This document shows positions 21,790 to 31,686 of a stretch of 64,000 bases of DNA, piece by piece (the first letter of the stretch is position 1; each line of letters opens with the position of its first letter). Made by a program: the position numbers and the translations under genes. Origin of the DNA: Spraguea lophii (Eukaryota > Microsporidia > Spragueidae); the NCBI GenBank assembly GCA_001887945.1, contig LDOQ01000071.1:62001-126000 (forward strand), written 5' to 3'. The notes beneath the pieces are model-generated. The model saw only the letters and a list, made by a program, of their open reading frames with translations. It did not search any database and was not told where the DNA came from.

Positions 21790-22310
21790 TATATGCTCCT
21801 TTTTTATATATTATTTAATCAACACTATGTTTCTTCTATATTATTTGTATGTATTCTTGAAATTGTATTAATGAAAGATATAGAATGGTTTATAATTAAA
21901 TGAGAATAATTTTTATGAACTTCTGTATAATTTCGCTACCAATTTATGTAAATAATGCCATTTTTTATAATATTTTTTTCATAAAACTTGTTTAATACAT
22001 CTTTATTTCTTTTAATAACAGGCTGTAATATTATTTTTCTTTTACCTGTTTTCTCTACAACTCCCAAAATCGAAGTCCCTTCTATTCTATGGCCTCTATT
22101 ATATTATCTCTTACCAAATTTGTATTCTTTAATTTCTACATTGACTTCTTTCATACTTAATTTATTATTTTTATTATATTTTAATACAATTTTCCTTAAT
22201 GTTTTTGTTTTTACGTTATATAATAATATAATACATTTGTTAATTATTAAAATGTTATATATTATTGAAATAACTTTATTACACTCTAGTTTTGAATTAA
22301 AAAAAATTTA
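21790..22310 (-). pseudogene. Merlin transposase pseudogene 2
   Basis: Minus-strand translation gives YNRGHRIEGTSILGVVEK, the stretch after the first catalytic Asp, then a region where the second Asp is expected (W*RNYTEVHKNYSHL), then NHSISF and NNIEET with the third acidic residue. Several stops interrupt it and the N-terminal zinc region is not recognisable. The plus-strand open frame in the same place is a shadow. Confidence 0.7.
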
Positions 22311-22386
22311 ATAATAGAAGTTTTAGTTCATATACATTTTATTAAAATTTTAACATTTTTTTACAGTGTTGCTTTCGTTGAAGCAG

Positions 22387-22401
22387 TGCATACACATTAT
22401 T
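22387..22401 (+). repeat. Left target-site duplication of SINE copy C
   Basis: tgcatacacattatt recurs exactly at 22901-22915, on the other side of the element. A 15-bp exact duplication shows recent retroposition. Confidence 0.92.
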
Positions 22402-22900
22402 TTTTTTTTATTTTTTTACGAATGAAACTTTTATTTATCAAAGCTTCCTGGCCGGTTGCGGCCTACCATGGTCTGTGACCTTCGGTTCCTCGAGCGACAT
22501 TAAACTTGTACTAACTGGTTTCGCTACAGATATGCATTAATCTCATCTTACCTTATGCTCCAGAGTGTTAGGATTTTGCGTATGGTGCGCGTCGCCGCCC
22601 CCACTTCCAGCTCTTAAGGAATTCCCAGCCTCTTTCGTTGCATAGTATTGGCCGAGTCACAAATCAATACAGGGATTGCAACTACATCAGCTAAACACTA
22701 CTTTAATCTAGTAGCGGGGCCGTCATACAAGGCACAGCTATGCTGCGCTATCGAAACCTCACCCACTCAACAACCTTTTTCTCTCTTCTCCGTTTATTAT
22801 TATTCTTTTTTTGTTTTGAAAATTTTTCTGGATGAGGGATTCGAACCCGCCAGGCTTGGGGTTTGGTTACCACCCCACGACCACTGGGCCAGGCGGGACT
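22402..22900 (-). mobile_element. tRNA-derived SINE, copy C (young, exact TSD)
   Basis: Full-length copy in reverse orientation: T-run (A tail), body, then the tRNA-like head ending in agtcccgcc on the minus strand. Exact 15-bp target-site duplications flank it. It closely matches copies A, D and E in the body and the Pol III boxes are intact. It was inserted into the older Merlin element, giving a relative date. Confidence 0.93.
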
Positions 22901-23174
22901 TGCATACACATTATTATAATTATTTTTCTTCCGTGAATATTGTCTTAAAATACTCGAATGTTCTTTCTTTTTTGTTCGTCATCACAAGGGTAAAAAAAAA
23001 TTAATTTCTTTCAAAAGGGTAAATCGTAGGTGTCTGAGTTCCTTTAGGAAATGTAGAATATAAATATAAAAAAATTTTAAATGTAATCGAAAGATTTAAT
23101 TATAATTTCATAATTGGATAATAAGTAACTAGGGTTTTTATCGAGTTAAACTATATTATAATATTTATAAAATA

Positions 23175-23399
23175 TTAATTTTTTTGCATTTCATCATATT
23201 TTCTCTTTGCTTTGGTATTTTCATCACCTTCATATGAAAATGTTTTTCTTCTACAAAAATAACTTCCAAATGTTGTCTGATTATATTTTTTATTATTATC
23301 AGTAATAAATTTATAATTCAAAGATTTTTTATTCGTAAAATCCATAAGGGTTATTATTCTTTTAAAAACATATTTGAAACATAATTTCATTTTATTCAT
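23175..23399 (-). CDS. Possible small basic protein
   Basis: 74 codons, Lys/Asn-rich, with GSYFCRRKTFSYEG near the C-terminus. It sits just downstream of the Merlin right terminus and 3' of the methyltransferase gene. No CCC precedes the ATG and I see no family. It may be a chance frame or a remnant; the C-terminal half looks more protein-like than the N-terminal half. Confidence 0.28.
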   Translation of the reverse strand: MNKMKLCFKYVFKRIITLMDFTNKKSLNYKFITDNNKKYNQTTFGSYFCRRKTFSYEGDENTKAKRKYDEMQKN

Positions 23400-23647
23400 T
23401 ATTTTAAAAATAATAATTTTATATGTTATTGGTTTTAAAGATGTTAAAAGTATTTAATTGTCTTTTAAAAAAAATTTAATTTTTTCGGTTATGATATCAT
23501 TTTCAAATTTAATAATTTTATATGTTATTGGTTTCAGGAATGTATTTTGTTTAATACATAATATTTGTTTGCTAATTAAATTATTCTATTCAGAAGTAAA
23601 ATGAATAGTAAATTAGATAATATTTTATAATGAATATAATTTTTATT

Positions 23648-25165
23648 TTATTCTAAAGAAGTTTTGATATCATTGTTTTCAAAACAAAATAACAACGAAT
23701 AACATTTTCTATGTTCCTTATTTATGAAGGTTTTTATCTTTTTGTCATTTGACCATATTGTTAAATCTATACCATTATAACATAATACGCCCATACCTTT
23801 ATTCGGTCTAACTTTTAAATATTTTAATTCTATTTCTTCTTTTTCGACCAAAATCTCAAAATCTTCCTTAGAAATTTCTATTGGATTTTGTATCAAATTA
23901 TAATTTTTTATCCTGTAGGATATTACATCAAATTTATTGAGAATAATACTTTTATTTCCTATAGAATATATTTTTAATTTACTATTAATGTATTCTAACA
24001 TTTTTTTATAAAGTAAATATAAATTCTTTTCTTCTGTTGCTACAAGAATTTCATCTATTTTTATTTCGTATTGTTCTTCTATTAAATTTTTAATCTCAGG
24101 TTTAATGGGTTTTAGTATAATATCATTCACATTGATTCCTTCTGTAATTTCAATATCATATTTTTGTAAATCTTTTTCTTTTTTCGCATCTAAACTATTT
24201 TTATTATTTATTTCTTTTTCGACATTGTTATAGATTCTTCTTAAAACACAAAAAAAGAATCCTCCAGAATTTAAATGATGAGGATAAACCCTTACACATT
24301 TTTTTAATTCTTCATTTCCATCAGATTTAAAGTTTTTACTAACTTCCCATTGTACCAATCCTTCAGAATGTTTAAATTTAGGAGATACTTGTTCTATTCT
24401 AATCTTTCCTTCTTTCAATACTTCCTGTATAACATATTCATTTTCTACAGGATTCAAAGAACATGTTGAATATACTATTAATCCATTCTCTTTACACAGT
24501 TCTATTCCTCTCTTCAATATTTTTGTTTGTAATTTTTGCATACCAATACCACCCGATATATTCCATTTTTTCATAATATCTTCATTTTTTCTCATCGTTC
24601 CATCTCCTGTGCATGGAACATCGCAAAGGATCTTATCAAATAATTTTGTATTTGGAAATTGATATGCATTATGTGCTGTTATTATATGCGGCTTATAAAT
24701 ATTATTTGTAAAGGATTTCAATACTTGCAAGCGATTAAAATTTATATCATTACTAATAAGAATACCTTTATCTATTTTTTCCAATATCTGCATTGTTTTA
24801 GAACCGGGTGCTGCACACATATCCAAAACAGCATCATCTGGTTGAACATCCAAAAATAGGACAGGTAGCATACTTACCATTTCCTGTCTATAAGCCATAC
24901 CACAATCCACCAAAGAAACCAAAAGTTTTCTAAATTCTTTTTTTTCTCTTAATTCTTTTTTACTTAACTCGACAAAATATCCATTTTCTATAAAATTTAT
25001 TTTTTTTACAAATGGATATTCTTCAAGTTTTTTAGAAATGATATCATTATTCTTAATAATTCTAAAAGAACATGGAAGTGGTGTTTTAATAATATTAGAA
25101 AAATTATCTAATTCATCTTCAGAAAGATTCAAATTTATTTTATAGTAAGATAAAAATTCATTCAT
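23648..25165 (-). CDS. TRM4: tRNA (cytosine-5) methyltransferase, TRM4/NSUN2 type
   Basis: SAM-dependent RNA m5C methyltransferase of the NOL1/NOP2/Sun family. 505 residues. GMAYRQEMVSMLPVLFLDV leads into the SAM site LDMCAAPGSKT (114-124). The two catalytic cysteines are C185 (DVPCTGDGTMRKN) and C235 (VYSTCSLNPVENE). The DGTxRKN text after the first Cys and the GMAYRQE lead are of Trm4/NSUN2 type and not NOP2 type. The start follows CGCCCATGA. The C-terminal third is Lys/Ile-rich and poorly conserved. Confidence 0.9.
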   Translation of the reverse strand: MNEFLSYYKINLNLSEDELDNFSNIIKTPLPCSFRIIKNNDIISKKLEEYPFVKKINFIENGYFVELSKKELREKKEFRKLLVSLVDCGMAYRQEMVSMLPVLFLDVQPDDAVLDMCAAPGSKTMQILEKIDKGILISNDINFNRLQVLKSFTNNIYKPHIITAHNAYQFPNTKLFDKILCDVPCTGDGTMRKNEDIMKKWNISGGIGMQKLQTKILKRGIELCKENGLIVYSTCSLNPVENEYVIQEVLKEGKIRIEQVSPKFKHSEGLVQWEVSKNFKSDGNEELKKCVRVYPHHLNSGGFFFCVLRRIYNNVEKEINNKNSLDAKKEKDLQKYDIEITEGINVNDIILKPIKPEIKNLIEEQYEIKIDEILVATEEKNLYLLYKKMLEYINSKLKIYSIGNKSIILNKFDVISYRIKNYNLIQNPIEISKEDFEILVEKEEIELKYLKVRPNKGMGVLCYNGIDLTIWSNDKKIKTFINKEHRKCYSLLFCFENNDIKTSLE

Positions 25166-26199
25166 GGGCGAAGAATCTTTGTGAAATAAAAAAAATATTT
25201 TGTTTTTTTAAATAATGGTTTATTGGATAAAGATCATAAATAATTATAAGAGACTATAATCAAAAAATATTAATTTTTTAAAATGTTTAGTCATCATGAA
25301 CTAACGTTTTCATTGTTTAGCAAATATTAAGAATCGAGTAGAAAAGTTAGAAAAATACAAAATAATTGTATTGTAATAATAATGTATTTTATTTTCTTAT
25401 GTTAAAAATTTTCTACTAATATACAGACGTCAAATTTATTTAACTTTCTATTCAAAATTTTAAAAATAATTTATGGATTTGTATACATTGAGTCTCTCGG
25501 CTTCTATAATTTATAATAATCTTTTGGGTATGAAACCACATAAGTTATTATGAGAAGAAAGATTGGGCCGAGCTAATCAAATAATATTTTAGTTTAGGAA
25601 TATTGTTAACGACAAGAAATAATCAGTTTACGCTATAAAACGCTCACGCACTCAATACATTTTTATTATTTACCTATTTCTTTATTTGATTATTCGGAAT
25701 ATCAACCCTATCAGCTTTAATGTTTGTTACAGTTATCGCTCTAAAAAACTTAATAATATTTTTTAGAATTAAAATATAATATCTCCTATAATTCATGATA
25801 CAATAAATACTTTAATATGATAACATTACGTTAATTGTTATCATTTATTTTAAAATAAACATAGTTACTTGGTAATATTACTAAAATAAGACATTCTGAT
25901 AATAGGTAAATAAAAGTTTCCTTTTTCCTTCGTAAAAAAATAATATAAAAATTGAAATACAAACAGCAATAATCATTTATTAAAATATTTTATTCTTTTT
26001 TTAATATATAAACATTGAAATACAAACAACAATAATCCTTTATTAGAATATCAGCTTAGTTTTAACACCATTTATATTACATCATATAACTTCTATTACT
26101 TATCTCGTTGGATACAAAATAAATATTGTTTTACTGAATATTAAATAAATATTTCTCGTAGTAACAAAAAAAACATTTCAAAATAAATATGTGTAAATT
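25166..26199. other. Intergenic with a SINE tail fragment
   Basis: About 1 kb with no supported gene. At about 25905-25950 the text aaataaaagtttc...cttcgtaaaaaaat matches the SINE 3' end in plus orientation, a probable 40-bp 5'-truncated fragment. A roughly 30-bp direct repeat (ttgaaatacaaacaRcaataat) lies at about 25950 and 26014. Confidence 0.5.
25905..25950 (+). mobile_element. SINE 3'-end fragment
   Basis: Matches the last 30-40 bp of the SINE (aaataaaagtttc, ttcgtaaaaaaat) with a small insertion between the two blocks. The match is short and could be partly chance. Confidence 0.4.
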
Positions 26200-27135
26200 T
26201 TATTTTATTATTGTGAATGTTTCTACTGTACCATCTCTATACAATATAGCTATACGTCTATCATCAATCATATCCATTTGTTTTAAATTTAATTTCACAG
26301 GTATTTTCTTTATAGAAAATTTTCTAAGATTCACATCTATTATTTCTTTATCTTTATTATAAATTAGATGGTTTTTATAAACAATAAATTTCGTGGATGT
26401 TTCATCGATGTAAAAATCATTTATAAATATTAAATCAGAGTTTATATTAGGCTTGTATATTTCTGTATCAAAATATGGTTTTATTATTGTTATTTTATTT
26501 ATAGATTGCGAAATAATCATTTTTCCAAAAAATGCGACTTTGGTAATATAGGATTTATGAACTTTATTCGTATTAAATATGGGATATATTATTTTTTGTG
26601 GATTTTCCATACCATTTTTATATGGCTCATTATTTTGATTATAAGGTATTTTCCACATTTTTATGGTATAATCCGTTGATGATGATACTAAATATTTTCC
26701 ACAAAGTGAAATATCTATAGACAATATATAATCTTCATGACCTACAAAACCTCCGAAAATAGCCACACATATACCTTTATTCCACATTCTTATGCTACAA
26801 TCTTCTGAACAAGTAAAAATATAATCTTTATATATTTTTATATCTGTTATTTTTCCACCATGTCCCGATAAACTGTATAAATATTTACCTTTACATGCAT
26901 CGATAATCTTTAATATTCCATTATTACCCGTAAGTAAAATATATTTATGATATAAAACAGCTGAAATAAATACCTCATTTATATTTTCATCCACATATTT
27001 TTGATGGATTTCTAAATCTTTTGTAAGAATTAAACATGTTCTTTTGTATGTAAGTATAATATATTTATGAGAAGAGAATATACGTGATATCTCTATTTTT
27101 GGTAGTTTAAATATCTTATCCGAAATAAGCTTCAT
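26200..27135 (-). CDS. EED/ESC-like WD40 protein (PRC2 subunit homologue)
   Basis: 311 residues from the Met after TTTTTTCACCCATTA; this CCC signal is why the start is placed 26 codons inside the longest frame. It is a WD40 propeller with an EED-like signature. VAIFGGFVGHEDYILSID then LVSSSTDYTIKMWKI matches EED's 'LVAIFGGVEGHRDEVLSAD' block. QKIIYPIFNTNKVHKSYI followed by FFGKMIISQS matches EED's linker between blades (QKIHFPDFSTRDIHRNYV). EED is the H3K27me3-reading subunit of Polycomb repressive complex 2. The propeller is compact and the last blades are degenerate. The chromatin role is inferred from these blocks alone. Confidence 0.75.
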   Translation of the reverse strand: MKLISDKIFKLPKIEISRIFSSHKYIILTYKRTCLILTKDLEIHQKYVDENINEVFISAVLYHKYILLTGNNGILKIIDACKGKYLYSLSGHGGKITDIKIYKDYIFTCSEDCSIRMWNKGICVAIFGGFVGHEDYILSIDISLCGKYLVSSSTDYTIKMWKIPYNQNNEPYKNGMENPQKIIYPIFNTNKVHKSYITKVAFFGKMIISQSINKITIIKPYFDTEIYKPNINSDLIFINDFYIDETSTKFIVYKNHLIYNKDKEIIDVNLRKFSIKKIPVKLNLKQMDMIDDRRIAILYRDGTVETFTIIK

Positions 27136-28010
27136 TAATGGGTGAAAAAACAAATAAATAATATATCTTATATTCTCCAAAGAATATTTAAATATTTTTT
27201 TAAAATGATACAATTCTATTTTAGTTTTAAAAATATTTTATTTGAATATATCTTTATTATTTAAAGAATAATTATAAAAGTAATACATAATCTTATATTC
27301 CTTTTTTTCGTTTTTTTAAATAAAACTTTTATATATAAAGTTTCCTTGTTGGTTACAACCTATTATGGTTATATACTTTTTTCAACCTTATATTACTGTA
27401 TTATTTAAAATAAATAATTTTCTTTCTATGTAATAATCTAATAGAAGAATAAAAATATAAATTATCATATAAAATACAAGTCTAACACATTTGTTTTAGA
27501 ACACAATGTATTTGTTATATATTTTATTAATATAGGATAATAATCAATATAACTTATTGATGTAAATACTATTAAATTTTAGAATGATAAAGATTCTTTC
27601 TTTAAGAGAAGTAAACTTTATTAGTTGGTTGAAAATAAATACATTAAATTTATACAAAAAAGATATTTAACTAAAAGTTAGATGTTTTAACAATAGACTT
27701 CGAGTTTTAAGACTTTAATATTTATAATGAAATAATAGTTAAATTAGGAAAGAAAATATAATCATTCTAATGGATCTCATCTATATTACACAGAAATGTT
27801 GTTAAAGTAGTTTAAATGTTGGAATATAATAAACAATGGAAGATTCTATCCTCCTCTGCTGGAAAATAAAAATAATAAATTAGAACATATCAATTAGTTT
27901 TATAAGATAATAAATAAGATAATACATATTCTCTTTGTAAAATATTATATTTTTATTATAAAAACTAAATGTAATATACGATGAATATAAAAATATATGT
28001 TAGATACCCT
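27136..28010. other. Divergent intergenic with a SINE remnant
   Basis: About 0.9 kb, AT-rich. It holds a 5'-truncated SINE fragment at 27302-27375 and the ACCCT before the CstF-64-like ATG. An ATG at 27981 is in frame with that gene but lacks the signal. Confidence 0.5.
27302..27375 (-). mobile_element. 5'-truncated, decayed SINE fragment
   Basis: T-run, then taaaacttttatatataaag, tttccttgttggtt and acctattatggt match the 3' 70 bp of the SINE on the minus strand with mostly G/C to A/T changes. The rest of the element is missing, as expected for incomplete reverse transcription. Confidence 0.65.
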
Positions 28011-28631
28011 ATGAATAAAAGTTGTACAATATTTGTTGGAAATATAGAATATGATATTCCAGAATCTAAAATAATCGACGAACTTAGTGTTGTTGGAAAA
28101 GTTGTAAGTTTTAAATTAGTAATAGATCGTGTTACAGGAAAATCTAAAGGTTATGGTTTTTGTGAATATGAATCTCCTTTGATAGCAGAGACTGCTATAC
28201 AAACATTGAAATTAGAATTTAATGGAAGACCTGTTGCTATAAATTATGTGGATACAGAAAATACTGTAAAAGCTAAGAAAGAAATGGAGTTAAATTCTAT
28301 TGTTAAGATATTAGAAAATATGGATAAAAGTAATATGAAGGAGGTGATATTTTATATCAAGAAAATGGCTGTTGATGAACCTTCGAAACTAAAATATATT
28401 TTAAAAAATAATGTTGAATTAACTGCGGCTATTTTACAAGCATTAACATTGTTAAATATTATAAAGCCTAAGCAATTAAAGGATATGCTTAGAAATTCAT
28501 TATCAGTAGAACATAATAAAATACAAATAATAGAAAGAATAAAAAATATGGATGAAACGGAGATCGAACAAGAAAATATAAAAGAAAAAATTTCAGAACT
28601 TAAGAAATTATTGCAAAATGATGAGAATTAA
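28011..28631 (+). CDS. CstF-64/RNA15-like RRM protein
   Basis: mRNA 3'-end processing factor candidate. 206 residues from the ATG after TAGATACCCT; the CCC signal favours this start over one 30 bp upstream. An RRM occupies residues 4-80: RNP2 IFVGNI (7-12) and RNP1 KGYGFCEY (46-53). The arrangement 'N-terminal RRM, hinge helices (LLNIIKPKQLKDMLR), C-terminal helical domain' is that of CstF-64/Rna15, where the hinge binds CstF-77. The usual Pro/Gly/MEARA middle region is absent. Its stop is 6 bp from the convergent uL24 stop. Confidence 0.75.
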   Translation: MNKSCTIFVGNIEYDIPESKIIDELSVVGKVVSFKLVIDRVTGKSKGYGFCEYESPLIAETAIQTLKLEFNGRPVAINYVDTENTVKAKKEMELNSIVKILENMDKSNMKEVIFYIKKMAVDEPSKLKYILKNNVELTAAILQALTLLNIIKPKQLKDMLRNSLSVEHNKIQIIERIKNMDETEIEQENIKEKISELKKLLQNDEN

Positions 28632-28637
28632 ACTTTA

Positions 28638-29033
28638 TTAAGCTTTTACTTCACTTTTCATTGCTTCTACTTTTTTATTGATTATTTCAGCTCTGTCTTT
28701 TTCCATTGATAATTTAATAATTCTTAGATTGGATGGATGTATTCCCTTATTTATTTTCTTACCGTCTTCTTTCTGAACGAAACATCCTTCTACCTCAATT
28801 TTGATATCATGTCTATTAACCTTCATAACAACTCCTTCTTTCTTCTTAAATTCTCCAGATACCACCTTTACCATATCACCTGGTCTTACAGCTATCCTTT
28901 TTATTCCATATTCTTCTTTAAGATCTTTTGAGAGTGGAGCATTCATTAATTTTGTACGTTCCAATCCAATAGAAGTGAAATGTGCTTTTCTGTTCTTACG
29001 ACGAGATGCAGTTACGTTTTTATTAAATTTCAT
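28638..29033 (-). CDS. RPL26: Ribosomal protein uL24 (RPL26)
   Basis: Large-subunit ribosomal protein. 131 residues, near normal length. The N-terminal MKFNKNVTASRRKNRKAHF and the KOW motif (VRPGDMVKVVSGEFKKKEG) followed by IHPSNLRI are diagnostic. The ATG is preceded by AAGCCCATA after a T-rich run. No intron is seen. It is tail to tail with the RRM gene (6 bp) and follows a 49-codon ORF on the same strand. Confidence 0.95.
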   Translation of the reverse strand: MKFNKNVTASRRKNRKAHFTSIGLERTKLMNAPLSKDLKEEYGIKRIAVRPGDMVKVVSGEFKKKEGVVMKVNRHDIKIEVEGCFVQKEDGKKINKGIHPSNLRIIKLSMEKDRAEIINKKVEAMKSEVKA

Positions 29034-29063
29034 TATGGGCTTAAAAAAATAAAAATAAAAAAA

Positions 29064-29213
29064 TTATTTATATTTTATATTTACTATACTATCATCATTT
29101 TCTTCTTCTAATATACTAAGTATACTATCATTATCACTGGGAATATATTTTGATGATGTTAATTTAATGGTTATTGGTGGAATGGTTTTTTGTTTTTTAA
29201 AAGATTTTTTCAT
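29064..29213 (-). CDS. 49-residue protein (micro-ORF)
   Basis: A 49-codon frame with TTTTATCCC directly before its ATG. The N-terminus is basic (MKKSFKKQKTIPPITIK), the C-terminus acidic (DNDSILSILEEENDD) and ends NIKYK. It lies 30 bp upstream of the uL24 start on the same strand. No family recognised; the charge-split design is protein-like. It is below usual ORF length cut-offs. Confidence 0.5.
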   Translation of the reverse strand: MKKSFKKQKTIPPITIKLTSSKYIPSDNDSILSILEEENDDSIVNIKYK

Positions 29214-29669
29214 GGGATAAAAATATATTTCATTATAACTAATTGTTAAGAATAAACAATTATAAATAGTTTATTGAGATAATTCAATATAATAAGTAAT
29301 TAATAAGAATATAAAGTTATATTTACATTCTATATAATTGGAATATTATAATATTAATATCTAATATCCAATAAGAATAAATTAATATTATTTTATAAGC
29401 GCAAAAAATAATGATGTAATAAAAAAATATAATTTGATAAGTGATAATTATACGAGATTGTGCGATATCAGTGATTTTAAATATGTTACACCAATAAAAA
29501 TATTTGTAGGTTGTTCATTGTTGAATACTTTTTTTACGATTGAAATCCGATTCAATATTTTCAGATGTAAAAAATAAAAAATCCAATTTTCTGGATAAAA
29601 TAAACACTGATTATAAAAATACTTATGTTCATTAGAATAACTTGGAAAATGGCTTATTAAAATTAAAAA
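29214..29669. other. Intergenic, nothing recognised
   Basis: AT-rich DNA between the micro-ORF and the broken gene. It probably includes upstream sequence of that dead gene. Confidence 0.45.
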
Positions 29670-30430
29670 ATGTCAGATTGGAAATTTGATTATAAAGCAG
29701 ATTGTAATAATTCTAAAAAACTATTATTTGAGAATTCAAATTATGATGCTACAATATGTTATGTAATTTTAAACAGTACAAAACGTGCAATGACAACGTA
29801 TAGGACTATTAATATAAAACTTACAATAGAATTTTTGAAAAAGAAAAAAATATATTTAAGAAATATGATATTTTTATTATATTTCTATTTTTATATTATG
29901 AAATACCAAAAGTTATAGATACTATATTCAACATGAAAAAATATATAAATTTATTAAGTTTATCACCTGTAATATATGTATATACATCATTTGATAGTTT
30001 AAACTATTCAATAAAACAATCTACATACACTATAGGAAATCATCAAGAATCTGAACATTTATTTAAATAAAATATAATTTAAAAAAAAGAACATCTATCG
30101 TTTGAATACATAAAATAAAAAGAAGATATGGAACACGGAAAAGATTATTAATTTTAATAATAATTTAAAAAATCAAGTTAAAAATAAACATTTATTTTAT
30201 ACAAATAATTTTAAAAAAACATTGTATTTATTTAATAGTAATGTTACAGAATGGTCATCACAGCAAATAAAAAAATCCGAATTTTCTAAATATGAAAAAC
30301 CATTACCAAGCGTTTAAATTTATATGAAGAGAATAAATTTTAGTTACATATGATGCAGATGATACATTTCTTTCAGGTGTTTTAGATAGAATTTCCCATG
30401 ATTTTAATGCTAAAGATATATTAGCTTTAA

Positions 30431-30441
30431 CTAATAGAGAT
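30431..30441 (+). repeat. Half of a swapped target-site duplication (SINE D 5' side)
   Basis: ctaatagagat directly precedes SINE D. Its partner is not after D but in inverted orientation at 31171-31181, next to the tail of SINE E. Confidence 0.88.
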
Positions 30442-30937
30442 AGTCCCGCCTGGCCCAGTGGTCGTGGGGTGGTAACCAAACCCCAAGCCTGGCGGGTTCG
30501 AATCCCTCATCCAGAAAAATTTTCAAAACAAAAAAAAAAAAAAGAATAATAATAAACGGAGAAGAGAAGAAAAAGGTTGTTGAGTGGGTGAGGTTTCGAT
30601 AGTGCAGCATAGCTGTGCCTTGTATGACGGCCCCGCTACTGGATTAAAGTAGTGTTTAGCTGATGTAGTTGCAATCCCTGTATTGATTTGTGACTCGGCC
30701 AATACTATGCAACGAAAGAGGCTGGGAATTCCTTAAGAGCTGGAAGTGGGGGCGGCGACGCGCACCAGACGCAAAATCCTAACACTCTGGAGCATAAGGT
30801 AAGATGAGATTAATGCATATCTGTAGCGAAACCAGTTAGTACAAGTTTAATGTCGCTCGAGGAACCGAAGGTCACAGACCATGGTAGGCCGCAACCGGCC
30901 AGGAAGCTTTGATAAATAAAAGTTTCATTGATAAAAA
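30442..30937 (+). mobile_element. tRNA-derived SINE, copy D
   Basis: Full-length copy with intact A box (TGGCCCAGTGG) and B box (GGTTCGAATCC), long A-rich spacer, body and tail. It is very close to copies A, C and E. The sequence after its tail (aggaatataataaaa, 30938-30952) is the duplication belonging to SINE E, so the copy is recombinant: its 5' part belongs to one insertion and its 3' part to another. Confidence 0.92.
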
Positions 30938-31181
30938 AGGAATATAATAAAACCAAATATCACAATAAAAAAATATTTAATACCATCTTTTAAAAATTAT
31001 AAGGAAAATTTTCTATAAAAAGAACATTAAAAAAATCCAAACTGTTTTATTTCATTATGTTAAATTCTTTTATTAATAATTTTAATATTAAAATAACAAA
31101 TATACCACATTTTACTGCTAAAAATATCTTCGTATATCTCAAGATTTTCAATAATTTTCTTTTTTATCCAATCTCTATTAG
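30938..31181. other. Segment inverted by SINE-SINE recombination
   Basis: Flanked by inverted SINEs D and E. Both target-site duplications are split across the segment: ctaatagagat at 30431-30441 and, inverted, at 31171-31181; aggaatataataaaa at 30938-30952 and, inverted, at 31687-31701. Flipping the segment restores each duplication to the two sides of one SINE and restores a reading frame of the dead gene. Confidence 0.82.
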
Positions 31182-31686
31182 TTTTTTTTTTTTTTACGAA
31201 TGAAACTTTTATTTATCAAAGCTTCCTGGCCGGTTGCGGCCTACCATGGTCTGAGACCTTCGGTTCCTCGAGCGAAATTAAACTTGTACTAACTGGTTTC
31301 GCTACAGATATGCATTAATCTCATCTTACCTTATGCTCCAGAGTGTTAGGATTTTGCGTCTGGTGCGCGTCGCCGCCCCCACTTCCAGCTCTTAAGGAAT
31401 TCCCAGCCTCTTTCGTTGCATAGTATTGGCCGAGTCACAAATCAATACAGGGATTGCAACTACATCAGCTAAACACTACTTTAATCCAGTAGCGGGGCCG
31501 TCATACAAGGCACAGCTATGCTGCACTATCGAAACCTCACCCACTCAACAACCTTTTTCTTCTCTTCTCCGTTTATTATTATTCTTTTTTTTTTTTTTGT
31601 TTTGAAAATTTTTCTGGATGAGGGATTCGAACCCGCCAGGCTTGGGGTTTGGTTACCACCCCACGACCACTGGGCCAGACGGGACT
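31182..31686 (-). mobile_element. tRNA-derived SINE, copy E (inverted partner of D)
   Basis: Full-length reverse-orientation copy with a long T-run (A tail) at its left and the tRNA-like head at its right (gacgggact). It is nearly identical to copy D in reverse, including the same 'ttaaagtagtgtttagctg' variant. The right flank ttttattatattcct (31687-31701) is the reverse complement of the sequence after D. Confidence 0.92.

Larger units (their letters stand above)
21618..23035 (-). mobile_element. Merlin element with a SINE nested inside
   Basis: Imperfect terminal inverted repeats of roughly 55-60 bp (about 21618-21674 and 22981-23035) share ttttgaaagaaatta, the long T/A run and cttgtgRtgac in opposite orientations. 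Between them lie a minus-strand ISXO2-type transposase relic (about 21790-22310) and, nearer the right end, SINE copy C (22402-22900). Without the SINE the element is about 0.9 kb, the same size as the elements at 35289-36283 and 36491-37475. Confidence 0.72.
29670..31181 (+). pseudogene. Unknown gene broken by frameshifts, SINEs and an inversion
   Basis: An 82-codon frame from 29670 (MSDWKFDYKADC) ends at 29918, but protein-like text continues in other frames: IPKVIDTIFNMKKYINLL (about 29905-29960), NVTEWSSQQIKKSEF (about 30240-30300), then TYDADDTFLSGVLDRI to ILALTNRD where SINE D begins. Reading the segment now at about 31181 down to 31040 on the minus strand, the same frame resumes as RDWIKKKIIENLEIYEDI and stops near 31060. 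So the 3' part is inverted between SINEs D and E. No family recognised. Confidence 0.65.

Noticed and set aside
21988..22311. 107-codon plus-strand frame
   Set aside because: Shadow of Merlin transposase pseudogene 2 on the minus strand.
22648..23004. 118-codon plus-strand open frame
   Set aside because: It runs through SINE C in antisense and into its flank; GC-rich non-coding repeat DNA naturally lacks stops.
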